Source: Eurosta solidaginis (taxonomy: Eukaryota > Arthropoda > Insecta > Diptera > Tephritidae). Taken from it: a DNA stretch of 64,000 nt. The number at the start of each line of letters is the position of its first letter. Within the stretch, counting starts at the first letter, position 1. The stretch lies in the NCBI RefSeq assembly GCF_040869045.1, contig NW_027136915.1:124001-188000 (forward strand), read 5' to 3'. Position numbers and translations under genes: made by a program. Below the pieces are notes generated by a model. That model ran no database searches. It was not told the origin of the DNA and worked only from the letters and a program-made list of their open reading frames with translations. Shown in pieces: positions 1 through 8,785 of the stretch.

Positions 1-1
1 T

Positions 2-1495
2 AGAGTATTCGAGGCCCCCTTGAGCCCCTCGTGAATGTTGTGCCGTGTGTTCCTCTGTGCGAGTCACAGCACCATTTAGCGGTTGGTCCTCTTCTAGCAC
101 GTTCGTGGTGACGTCGGGGACCTCCACCTGTCTTTTTTCCCTTAGGCTTCTGAGGTCCTTTTCGACTTCGCCCACTTCCAGCGTGTTAGGATTTTTATCC
201 TCGGGACTTCTTTTCCTGAGTCGCATGTAAATTTTGCCAGTGCCAAAGGACATTTTGCCAAGCTGCGTGTACAAAATATCCTCCGCCTGCTTGTTTATTT
301 GGAAGATGTAGAACTGACCATCCTCGGTAGGCCGAGATACAGTAAGTACCTTCCAATCCTGTGTCGGTATGTTCGGATTCTGATTCTGCAGAAGTCGCAG
401 TGTATCCTGCGACTTCATCACGCATGGTATCCATACCTTAACTTTTGGTACCGTGGGGATTTGCGCTTTATCCACCACCTCAAACCGCGCGTTCGTGCCT
501 TGCCTTTGGAGGTTTGGAACGACTTCCTCCAGCCACCGCAAGCTCGCGATGTTGTCGCACGCTATCATCTTCACACCATTATACCATCCCCCCGAATCAA
601 AGGTTGGAAGGGGCTTACTTGGTTGTTCCCGCATCATCTTAAGCATTAAGCTAATAAGCTCCCTTTCCACAGATCTCCACCTTTCAGTAGTCATTTGTCC
701 GAACGGACTGCTACGATCAACCAGCACAGTCAGTGACTGCTTTGCCACATCACTCATCTTCTCGGGAAAAGCAGGAGTCTTAGTGTTATCTCCCTTTGGA
801 ACCTCCGAGAACACCGGAGTCTTCGCGTTAACTCCCTTTAGCGCATCCGAGAAAGCCGGAGTCTTAGCGTTATCTCCCTTTGGCTTATCTCCTACTTCCG
901 TAGTTGGAACTTCCCTCTGACTGGCAGCTTTCGAGGTAGTTGCTACCTCGCTATTGGAACCCATCTGTCTTACAGCTTTGGGCCTACTTGTCTTGTCTAT
1001 GCGACTGCCCTGCCTCGCGGCTCTAGGACTGGGTCCTTTCTGCCTCTTGAAAGCAGGCTTGTCGCCTTCTGCCGAACGTTGCCCCTTCATTCTGCCATTC
1101 GACGCTTCTTCCTCCTCGTACCGGTTGCAGAACCGAGGGTTTCTCGCAGCAAACCTTTTGAACTGCCTTCGACCTACTTCTACCGCTTCATGGGCCCATT
1201 CCAAGCGCTCGATCTCCACTTCTGTTGGGTCGACCACTGCTCCCAAGCGTTGTACAATTCTTAGTGCTGCACGGTACTGCGAGAGAGCTCTTTTACTTCC
1301 TCTGCTCCGTACCCTTCTCCACTCTTCTACTCCGTTTTCATTTGTGTGCTTCTCCAACACGGAGTTCATTGAATCAGCACTACTCTCGCTCCCCGAGTCC
1401 GACGCATCGCTTAATTCGTATTTGTCGTCCTTGGATTGCGACTCAGTCCTCCTCTTTACATCCTCCTTATTACATTCAGGTAATGAGTTGTTCAT
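2..1495 (-). CDS. DUF4780 gag-like ORF1 of a LINE, partial at left edge
   Basis: An open frame starts at the ATG at 1495 and runs leftward about 498 codons with no stop before the window edge, so the C-terminus is missing. The first 250 residues are charged and low in complexity, with a Ser/Asp/Glu-rich start, a basic stretch, and three imperfect copies of a Lys-Gly-[DV]-Asn-[AT]-Lys-Thr-Pro-x-Phe repeat near residues 210-250. From about residue 258 (TVLVDRS) through DSGGWYNGVKMIACDN at residues 300-315 to the VWIP and LQINKQ-like segments it reads as the DUF4780 domain, which is common in insect transposon-encoded proteins. The function is not established; a gag-like RNA-binding role in a non-LTR element is inferred from the family. 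The frame is intact, so this copy is young or selected. The long plus-strand frames here are antisense shadows. Confidence 0.75.
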   Translation of the reverse strand, partial: MNNSLPECNKEDVKRRTESQSKDDKYELSDASDSGSESSADSMNSVLEKHTNENGVEEWRRVRSRGSKRALSQYRAALRIVQRLGAVVDPTEVEIERLEWAHEAVEVGRRQFKRFAARNPRFCNRYEEEEASNGRMKGQRSAEGDKPAFKRQKGPSPRAARQGSRIDKTSRPKAVRQMGSNSEVATTSKAASQREVPTTEVGDKPKGDNAKTPAFSDALKGVNAKTPVFSEVPKGDNTKTPAFPEKMSDVAKQSLTVLVDRSSPFGQMTTERWRSVERELISLMLKMMREQPSKPLPTFDSGGWYNGVKMIACDNIASLRWLEEVVPNLQRQGTNARFEVVDKAQIPTVPKVKVWIPCVMKSQDTLRLLQNQNPNIPTQDWKVLTVSRPTEDGQFYIFQINKQAEDILYTQLGKMSFGTGKIYMRLRKRSPEDKNPNTLEVGEVEKDLRSLREKRQVEVPDVTTNVLEEDQPLNGAVTRTEEHTAQHSRGAQGGLEYS

Positions 1496-1842
1496 CTTGG
1501 TCGTACGACCACCTGCCCGACAAGGCGGGCTCAGCGGTCCAGTATTATATACGGGGAAAGTACCGTCCGCCACAGCAGCGCCCCTTACTGCGGTATCGGG
1601 AAGGCTCCGTTCGAATACAGCCGAATTTATCCCCTGGCTGCAAATCGTCCAATGGGCACGGTCCGCATAACACCCTGGATTAGGGGGTTGGCAGTTCTTG
1701 GTCACCGACATCCCGCCGCCCTCCTATGAGGCGAAGCGGCGTAGATGTCAGTCCTAAACAGCTCCGCCTCATAGTCGGGCGCTATGGAGTTCGGCTAAGC
1801 CCTCACACCAACGACAAGGTGCCTACCCTAGTGAGGGCCTAC
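1496..1842 (-). other. 5' leader of the DUF4780 LINE
   Basis: This GC-richer segment lies between the DUF4780 start codon and a sharp junction with a DINE-like repeat at about 1842. No ORF continues from it into the gene. Because the junction is abrupt and the leader precedes an intact start codon, I read it as the untruncated 5' end of the minus-strand LINE. The right boundary is good to within a few bases. Confidence 0.5.
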
Positions 1843-1881
1843 TATATACGTAAGCAATCGGGGAAATTTGAAGCCTATAGC
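1843..1881 (+). repeat. DINE-like unit fragment, left of solo LTR
   Basis: The segment with tatatacgtaagc and gaaatttgaagc matches the repeat unit found many times at 36.5-37.6 kb and 47.3-48.9 kb. It ends in the atagc that forms the left copy of a target-site duplication around the adjacent LTR. Confidence 0.7.
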
Positions 1882-2393
1882 TGAAAAAACCTCTTGGGGC
1901 TTCGATAGCTCTCTAGTAAGTTCCCAAGGGGTTTTTTGCGCTCGTTGAAAAATGAGAAAAAAAGGAGAAGAACACACAGCAAATTAAATTCTTGAATTTA
2001 ACAATTTAGTAATTTGATTTCAAACCAAATTCACAATGTGTATTTCACTTACTGTATTTAGGCTAAGTTATACAAAAGAAATGAAAATCTTACCTACAAC
2101 AGGGCTGATGGCTGTAGTTGTCACGGAGGTTTCCAAAAAAGAAGTGAGAGTTTGGTTCTTATAAAACGCGTTCACCCCTCAATTCCGCCGAAAGCGGTTT
2201 TGAGGTTGATTGAATGAAAGTAAGTTAAATTGGAAAGTCGCGCACCAACACATATACATACGCCTGCACGGACATATGTAGCCGTTGGTGTTAGTGCGCG
2301 AAAGTAGAGATAGAAGCAAACACAGATATTTCACATTAGACTGGGACACCATTGGCCGTGCTCATCCTTGGGTTTAGCTTGATGTCCTAAACA
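1882..2393 (-). mobile_element. Solo LTR of BEL/Pao family (same as elements A and C)
   Basis: The 512-bp LTR begins TGAAAAAACC and ends CCTAAACA. It is flanked on both sides by the 5-bp duplication ATAGC (1877-1881 and 2394-2398), and the DINE-like unit reads straight across once the LTR is removed. Near-identical LTRs lie at 20238-20751 and 36032-36542. No internal sequence is attached, so it is a recombined solo LTR. Strand is assigned from elements A and C, which are transcribed on the minus strand. Confidence 0.9.
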
Positions 2394-2492
2394 ATAGCTG
2401 TTAAAATGGGGCAGAAATTGCGAAAAGTTTCGTATCTGAACAATCGGTTGTATGAAATATATACTATGTATACCACCATATATACTATGTAT
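2394..2492 (+). repeat. DINE-like unit, right of solo LTR
   Basis: The segment continues the unit interrupted by the solo LTR (agctgttaaaatggggcag, then atcggttgtatg and tatatactatgtataccacc). It is the same family as the arrays at 36543-37587 and 47271-48907. Confidence 0.7.
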
Positions 2493-2858
2493 GCCACCGT
2501 GGTGTGATGGTAGCGTGCTCCGCCTATCACACCGTATGCCCTGGGTTCAACTCCCGGGCAAAGCAACATCAAAATTTTAGAAATACGATTTTTCAATTAG
2601 AAGAAAATTTTTCTAAGCGGGGTCGCCCTTCGGCAGTGTTTGGCAAGCACTCCGGGTGTATTTCTGCCATGAAAAGCTCTCAGTGAAAACTCATCTGCTT
2701 TGCAGATGCCGTTCGGAGTCGGCATAAAACATGTAGGTCCCGTCCGGCCAATTTGTAGGGAAAATCAAGAGGAGCACGACGCAAATTGGAAGAGAAGCTC
2801 GGCCTTAAATCTCTTCGGAGGTTATCGTGCCTTACATTTATTTGATTTTATACCACCA
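2493..2858 (+). mobile_element. tRNA-derived SINE
   Basis: The first 75 bases resemble a tRNA: an A-box-like TGGTGTGATGG at 2499-2509 and a good B box, GGTTCAACTCC, near 2542-2552, both pol III promoter elements. A tRNA-unrelated body of about 290 bases follows and ends in a TTTATTTGATTTTATA tail. The ends abut DINE-like sequence on both sides. It is not a functional tRNA: the cloverleaf does not close cleanly and the unit is far too long. I recall a similar body as common in tephritid genomes; this was not checked. Confidence 0.75.
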
Positions 2859-2903
2859 ACCTGCTATACGCGTAAGCATTGGGTGCAATTTGAAGCCTCT
2901 AGC

Positions 2904-2984
2904 TCAAAATGGACAAAAATGTCTCCGAGTGGAAGTGTGGGTATCGCCCACGCACGCCCTCTTAACCTAACCTAACCTAACCTA
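2904..2984 (+). mobile_element. LINE 3' terminal fragment with (AACCT)n tail
   Basis: About 60 bases starting near tggacaaaaatgtctccg are almost identical to 37180-37245, and both copies end in four AACCT units. At the right-hand copy the sequence upstream is the end of a reverse transcriptase ORF, so this is the 3' UTR of the same LINE, truncated much further. It sits inside a DINE-like unit. Confidence 0.6.
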
Positions 2985-3513
2985 TATATATATATATATA
3001 TACTATATATATATCGGTTGAGGCATTCCGCCCATATACGCCGCTACATCTGACTATTTATTTCCGCCCCTAAGTTTACATTTGTATATTGTAATCAAAA
3101 AATATTGTAAAATATGATAAATAAATTATACATTAACCCCACTATAAGAAATCAGGCGCCATTTGATCTGGGTGGTAATAGGATATTTTGGAGAAGATCA
3201 TTTATTTCAAGTTATTAGTTCCCCTTTTCCGCCATAAAAAGGGTCAAGTCATCAATGTGATTGCGTTTTTCCCGATTTTGCGCCGCCTTAGCATCTGGCA
3301 AAGCCATTCGGAAAGTACATGTGGATTTTTGTAAATGTGAATTGTATTATTGTAAAAGTGGATTGTGTTACCCTTCAATGAATTTCTTGTCATTGATGAA
3401 AAAAACGAGGTACGCATCAATTGTATTTTTTACACACAATACTAATTTTCATTTTCTTTCTTTTTTTTTCAGGTTGTATATTTGGAAAAAAGTAAAACAA
3501 AAAACTATAAAAC
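2985..3513. other. AT-rich spacer ahead of the Pgd copy
   Basis: It opens with a TA microsatellite to about 3013. The rest is AT-rich with no recognised element. A pyrimidine tract ending in CAG at 3460-3473 is a plausible splice acceptor about 40 bases before the Pgd ATG. If real, the Pgd copy is an unprocessed duplicate rather than a retrocopy. Confidence 0.4.
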
Positions 3514-4780
3514 ATGAAAGCAGATATTGCATTAGTTGGCTTAGCCGCTACGGCCAACATCTCATATTGAATATGAATGATAATGGACTTGTTGTTTGCG
3601 CCTACAATCGCACCGTCGAGAAGGTCAATCAGTTTTTGAAAAATATGGCAATAAAATAATTGTTTTTCGCCCAGCTAGTAAAAGTAAAATAAACGATTCA
3701 ATTAAGATGACCACAGTAAACCAAATAACTAATTTGTGAAAAATATGCAAAAAACAAGCGCAAAAGAAACATATCTTGTCACCAACACGCTCAATTGTCT
3801 CCCATTTCTGTTGGATGGCTATTCCGTTCTTATCGATTTTAGCAATGAAACATCTGTAGCCGGACGTATAGATGCCACTGGCACCGATGGTTATATCAAC
3901 ATATATTTGACTGACGCCGTATTCATTGATCGCGATGGATTGCAATACGTTTTCGAAAAGTTTATGGCGCGTCCACGAATGATACGACAAATACATTTAC
4001 CAGCACATTTGGAAGCAGAAAGTGCTATACGCGATTGGTTGGATCATGGACGAAGACCTGCGAGGCATATAATAAAACAACGTAAAGGGAAGCTTACATA
4101 CAAACAAAAGCGGACAGACCACCGCCACAAAGAAGTATTGGTCGAAATTGTAAAAGCAAAGCCAGGGAGTGGACTGTAGAAGATTTGCATATTTCGTTGT
4201 ATAAAAGCAAAACGACTTTATTCATGGTATGTACATAATACACAAGAAGGGTACAAATGTGATTGGTGCTACTTCGCTACAGGATATGTTTAATAAATTA
4301 AAAGTCCCGCGCAAAGTCATGCTTCTGGTCAAGGCTGGCGGGCCGTCGATGATTTCATCAAGCAATTGGTGCCACTACTTTCGCCCGGTGATGTAATCAT
4401 CGATGAACGCAACTCCGAGTATCAAGATACCACACGCAGCTGTGATGAGCTGAACGCCAAAAAAATACTATACGTCGATTCGGGTGTAAGTGGTGGCGAA
4501 GAGGGAGCACGTCGCGGTCCATCACTCATGGCAGGTAGCCACCCTGAAGCATGGCCCTTCATTCAACCAATTTTCCAAGCTATTTGCGCTAAAGCTGATA
4601 AAGAGCCCTGCTGTGAGTGGGTAGGTGACGGTGGTGCTGGTCACTTGTTAAGATGGTACACAATGGTATTGAATATGGTGATATTGCGTTAATGTGGCGT
4701 GGTTACTCGGCTTGCGAACAAAATTTCAGCAAAGGCCACTACGCTTTAACGCGAATCAAAGATGACCCACGAATTTTAAA
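3514..4780 (+). pseudogene. Pgd: 6-phosphogluconate dehydrogenase pseudogene, interrupted
   Basis: 6PGDH oxidises 6-phosphogluconate to ribulose-5-phosphate with NADP+ in the cytosolic pentose phosphate pathway. The N-terminal part (3514-3656) encodes ADIALVGLA, then a frameshift inside the dinucleotide-binding loop, then LILNMNDNGLVVCAYNRTV. Similarity resumes at about 4237 with KGTNVIGATSLQDM, followed by VPRKVMLLVKAG, a one-base deletion, then DFIKQL, NSEYQDT, GVSGGEEGARRGPSLM and EPCCEWVGDGGAGH. The family DGGNSEYQ is changed to DERNSEYQ. After about 4680 the frame is lost again, only ALMWRG survives near 4690, and most of the C-terminal domain is absent. It cannot make enzyme. The 580-base gap between the two parts holds Lsm10. 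Confidence 0.88.
3745..4179 (+). CDS. Lsm10: U7 snRNP Sm-like protein Lsm10
   Basis: The frame encodes 144 residues from ATG 3745; an in-frame GTG nine bases upstream is unlikely to be used. Lsm10 replaces SmD1 in the U7 snRNP ring, which directs 3' cleavage of replication-dependent histone pre-mRNAs in the nucleus. The Sm1 region is seen as LLDGYSVLIDF, ETSVAGRID and GYINIYLTDAVF; the Sm2 region is IRQIHLPAHL, close to the Sm2 signature of Lsm10 and SmD1. A basic tail (QRKGKLTYKQKR) follows. Length and tail fit insect Lsm10, and the frame is intact. It lies inside a broken Pgd copy on the same strand. The lack of introns leaves both a small single-exon gene and a retrocopy possible. LSM14 or SmD family members fit less well. 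Confidence 0.85.
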   Translation: MQKTSAKETYLVTNTLNCLPFLLDGYSVLIDFSNETSVAGRIDATGTDGYINIYLTDAVFIDRDGLQYVFEKFMARPRMIRQIHLPAHLEAESAIRDWLDHGRRPARHIIKQRKGKLTYKQKRTDHRHKEVLVEIVKAKPGSGL

Positions 4781-4851
4781 CAAGTGAAGAAAAAGTTTTA
4801 TTTAAATGCAAAAGATTATTTTAAATATGAAATATGCTTTGAAATAAGTGA

Positions 4852-5061
4852 ACGTTTAAGGGTTGTAAAAGCACTACATACTTTCGAACATATTTCAAAG
4901 CACGTATATCGCAAATACCTGCATTACCTTCGCTGGATGCTATGCTACATTTATTACTCTCTGATCGCGCTGAAACAGCCGCAACACTGGATATTGATAA
5001 GAACGTTTCAGCTTATGCTGAATGGTATAAGGAAAATATAAGCGATATGAAATTTGTTTAA
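4852..5061 (+). other. Unidentified exon-like open segment
   Basis: A frame open from after a TGA at 4849 to a TAA at 5059 encodes about 69 residues with a credible helical composition, including ARISQIPALPSLDAMLH and SAYAEWYKENISDMKF near its end. There is no ATG at the front, so if genuine it is a terminal exon or a gene remnant. I do not recognise the family. It lies between the Pgd remnant and the secreted-protein exon, all on the plus strand. Composition is less AT-rich than its surroundings, which favours former coding sequence. Confidence 0.3.
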
Positions 5062-5209
5062 AAAGTGGAATAATTTCAAAATATAATTGATTAACTGACA
5101 CAATGCATCCCATATGAAACTGCAGGATTTTGTAGAGATTCATGCAACCTTTTCAATATCACCACCGATGCACTGTTGCAACTTGTACAACATTATAAAA
5201 GCAAATGCA

Positions 5210-7446
5210 AAATGCAATTGGCCAAAAAAAGACAGGAGAAAAACCTTACAACTTATACTACTAGTCTCAGCGACGTACCTTTTAGGCAGCGCGCACTCTG
5301 CCACCACGAGCGTTGTCACTGCCTCAGCTATTACCGCTAATCCGCAAGGCTTTGCTGCACGCTCCATCGAAGCAAACGACGACGAGGATAGACGGAAGGC
5401 CAATAGACACACACATAAACACAAATTCAGCGCGTCACCAATCACCATCACCGCTAAAGGGGTTGATGACGCCATTGGTAGCGCTAAACCATCCAAAGCA
5501 GTGGCCCCAGACGGCATAGCCATGTCGATGCTTAAAAGCCCAGGGAAAGAGGGTTTCAAATATTTAGCGTATGTCTTCAACCTGTCTCTTTCCACCTTTG
5601 TCATACCCTAGAAATGGAAAATGGCCAAGGTGGTCCCGCTACTAAAGCCTGGGAAACCAGCTAACATAGGTGAGTCGTATCGTCCGCTATCTCTCCTATC
5701 GCCAGTGGCAAAGACGCTTGAAGCCATTTTGCTCCCTTATTTCCAAGCAAATTTGCAGCTAACCCCTCATCAACATGGCTTCAGAAAACTCGATAGCACT
5801 ACCACCACGCTAAATGCCATTAGCACCCAGATAAATTGCGGTTTAAATCAATACCCCCACCACAGAACATTACTCGTAGCGCTAGACCTATCAAAAGCTT
5901 TTGATATGGTCAACCATGGCTCGATACTGCAAGACCTGGAAGGGTCTACCCTTCCCCCATGTCTTACAAGGTGGACCGCAAATTATCTGGGTGTTCGGCA
6001 GGCATCGGTGGAATTTAGAAACGAACCATCAAAACCAAGGAGAATTAAACAAGAGGTGCCACAGGGTGGTGTCCTATCCCCACTTTTGTTTAATTTCTAC
6101 ATATCTAAGCTACCTTCACCACCGGAAGGAGTCACAATCGTTTCCTACGCCGATGACTGCACAATAATGGCCACAGGCCCAGGCCCAAAGATCGATGCGC
6201 TATGCAATAAAATAAACGGCTACCTCCCTGATCTCTCCAGTTCTCTCTCTCGCCTCGCTAAACCTGGCATTATCACCGACTAAATCTTCCGCGACGTTAT
6301 TTACAACATGGACGTCCCAAGTGTCGACCATTTTGAACATCCACGTCGATGGCACTACGCTACCGACTATTCTACACCCCAAAATCTTGGGTGTGGCGTT
6401 TGATCAGGATCTACATTTTGGTGAGCACGCAGCCGCAATTGTTCCGAGAATTCAGAGCCGTAACAAAATCCTCAAATCCCTCGCTGGCAGTACTTGGGGA
6501 AAAGATAAAGAAACGCTCATGACTACATACAAAGTAATCAGCCAGCCGATTACGTGCTACGCGTCACCCATATGGTCGCCAAGCCTAAAAATTACCCACT
6601 GGAAGAAACTACAGGCCTGCCAAAATACTGCTCTCAGAATCGCCACGGGCTGTCTTCTTATGTCCCCAGAACACCATCTGCATATTGAGGCGAAAATACT
6701 CCCCATCAGGGAGAGAAATGAGATGCTGAGCAAACAGTTCCTGTTGAATACCCAGAAACTTGGGCATCCCAACAGACATCTGATTGATGAACCAGCCTAG
6801 GGGCTTAAGGAGTCATCTCCGTAAGTATTTTGAGGAGGCACGGCACCTGAGAACCCAACCGTATGAAGCGAAAAAACACAAGCAGGTCCTCTGTGAACTC
6901 CATAAACAGGCGTCGGACCTTTATGCCGGGAATTGCCCGGTGAATCCAGTACTTAAAGAAAGCTATCCAAAACTCGCGGAAGAGGAACGCATACTCCTCA
7001 GGGAAACGCGTGTCACTCTTGCTCAACTTCGTTCTGCATACTGTAACAGGTTAAACTCTTACCTATCCAGAATCAACCCCGATATACAAAATGTATGCCC
7101 CGCTTGCAATGTGTCCCCACATGACACCAACCATCTCTTTAATTGTAATGTGGAACCAACGCCTCTAACACCCTTTCCCTTATGGTCCACCCCTGTTGAA
7201 ACGGCAAGTTTCCTTGGTCTCCCGTTAGAGGATATTGATGACAATTTGTGATCGGTCGCGGCCATTAGGTGGGTCGAGCATTGCTACAACAACAACAACA
7301 ACGACGAGGATGAATTTGAATCACAACCACAAACACATTTGACTTACCGGCAACAACCGCAGCCACAACAACAACGACAATTATATGATCACAGTCAGTC
7401 AGAGGAGGATCAAGAGGAAGCGGCACGACAAGTTTACCAAAGTCAA
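5210..7446 (+). pseudogene. Host secreted-protein exon split by LINE-J copy 1
   Basis: The left part (5210-5388) has an ATG at 5210 followed by a basic segment, and a hydrophobic signal-peptide-like core (LQLILLVSATYLLGSAHSA), then a Ser/Thr/Ala-rich stretch and an acidic end. The ATG and the signal core are one base out of frame, and the nearby A runs make a one-base indel plausible. After the LINE, 7301-7446 resumes with the same acidic Asp/Glu run and continues Gln/Pro-rich (YRQQPQPQQQRQ, EEDQEEAARQVYQSQ) into a good splice donor, CAA|GTAAGT, at 7447. Joining across the 10-bp duplication ACGACGAGGA restores the frame, so the LINE landed in coding sequence. The protein family is not recognised; a low-complexity secreted or cuticle-type protein would fit. 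This allele is probably null unless the insertion is polymorphic. Confidence 0.55.
5389..7300 (+). mobile_element. LINE-J copy 1, 5'-truncated, degenerate RT
   Basis: This is a Jockey/CR1-group non-LTR element (clade not resolved) flanked by the 10-bp duplication ACGACGAGGA (5379-5388 and 7301-7310). It is truncated in the linker before the reverse transcriptase. RT motifs are visible: AVAPDGIA, a stop at 5611 just before the KWKMAKVVPLLKPGKPANIG motif, LVALDLSKAFD, PQGGVLSPLLF and the catalytic YADD in VSYADDCTIM. After a frameshift near 6280 the post-RT region follows, ending with a CPAC-x7-H-x4-C finger (CPACNVSPHDTNHLFNC) and stop at 7251. The 3' tail is (CAA)n. The endonuclease and N-terminal fingers seen in copies 2 and 3 are absent. 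It cannot move autonomously. Confidence 0.85.
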
Positions 7447-7945
7447 GTAAGTTAGTACAACAATGGTAGTATAAGTGACTTATATAGAAGTGTTGAAATA
7501 AATGTATGTTTAACATTGCGACCTCAATTTATATACCTTTGTTCGATGTTTTGACTATATCTTTTGGAGGCATTGTGTAAGACTAGTAACGGCGATGCAC
7601 TTTTATCTCCAATTTACCCCTCAATGTTCCTAACAAAAAGATATTTGCGCGATACCATGTTCCAAAATAAAATTTGTTTCTCCAAAAAAAAAATAAAGTT
7701 TGGCGGTACATAAACCGAAATGTTGTTTCACTTTGACGAGTGAGTTTCTAAATTATTTTTTAGATTACCATGTGGGAGTATTCAGAAAGACACAGAAAAC
7801 ATATGTATATTGGAACGATTTTCCGTCATCCCTTCTCAAGGTAGTGTCATATATAGGAGATTATTAATTACATTATTTATTTTTCAAAAATTTTGTGACA
7901 CAAATTTACAATTTTTTACAGAATTGTATGCAGCAAAAATTAATC
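7447..7945 (+). other. Intron-like AT-rich stretch
   Basis: It begins with the consensus donor GTAAGT directly after the host exon. No ORF, repeat or RNA gene is recognised. It is best read as the start of the intron of the interrupted secreted-protein gene. Confidence 0.35.
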
Positions 7946-8078
7946 TTAAACGGCATAAAGAACTTGTTCGTATAAAGTTGTGAGGACCAAATAAATCCTC
8001 ATTAATTTGGCCCACACAAAACGACCCCACAACATATTTGACACGACATTAACACAACAAGTGGCCACAAAAGGCTCT

Positions 8079-8190
8079 AGCAACACGATCAACCAACAAG
8101 TCTCAGCAACACAACGAGCGGTCGTAACATTTAACAGCAACACGGCCAACCAACAAATCTCAGCAACACAACGAGCGCACGCAACCATTT
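8079..8190 (+). repeat. 57-bp tandem repeat, about two copies
   Basis: AGCAACACG followed by CCAACAA, TCTCAGCAACACAACGAGCG recurs with a 57-base offset (starts at about 8079 and 8136). It lies at the left side of the larger repeat-rich, LTR-like block. Confidence 0.55.
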
Positions 8191-8243
8191 GAGCTAGCAA
8201 CACCAAACACAACAGCCATAAAAGGAGCGACACAGCAGCAAAG

Positions 8244-8785
8244 CAGTCAGTCAGCACGGAGCTGTGTTCGTGACCAGAGCTACTAGCGAAGTATATCCCT
8301 ATTGCAGTTGATCTTCTCTATGCAATAGGAATCCACTTCATAGGAGCGAGTCGTGGAATGGTGATTGCGGTTGATCTTCTCTACGCATCACCCCCAGATA
8401 CCAAAGGACCCGCCACAGTAACGCGCAACCGCGACAGGTGACACCCGCTCACCTCCGTCAGTAGAAGTACGCCGGCAGAGGCCTCAACAGAGCGGGAACG
8501 CACGTAAACCAGCAGTAAGTCAGCGCGGAGCTGTGGTCGTGACCAGAGCTACTAGCGAAGTATATCCCTATTGCAGTTGATCTTCTCTATGCAATAGGAA
8601 TCCACTTCATAGGAGCGAGTCGTGGAATGGTGATTGCGGTTGATCTTCTCTACGCATCACCCCCAAAGACCAAAGGCCCCGCCACAGTAACGCGCAACCG
8701 CGACAGGTGACACCCGCTCATCTCCGTCAGTAGAAGTACGCCGGCAGAGGCCGCAACAGAGCGCCAACGCACGTAAACCAGCGCA
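8244..8785 (+). repeat. 269-bp tandem duplication, GC-rich
   Basis: The segment beginning at gagctgtgttcgtgaccagag is repeated almost perfectly 269 bases downstream (gctgtg at 8261 and 8530). Each unit contains two copies of TTGATCTTCTCTAYGCA, giving four in all. Frames on both strands here are translations of the repeat, not genes. The base composition differs sharply from the AT-rich flanks. Confidence 0.8.

Noticed and set aside
299..1683. Several long plus-strand frames (up to 238 codons)
   Set aside because: They are antisense to the minus-strand DUF4780 frame, which has recognisable domain motifs; the plus-strand translations are Ser/Leu/Pro-rich without family resemblance.
2493..2570. 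Functional tRNA gene
   Set aside because: B box and A-box-like words are good, but the stems do not close and the sequence continues into a SINE body with a tail.
5140..5604. Minus-strand frame of 154 codons
   Set aside because: Antisense of the host secreted-protein exon and of LINE-J RT; the plus strand carries the recognisable motifs.
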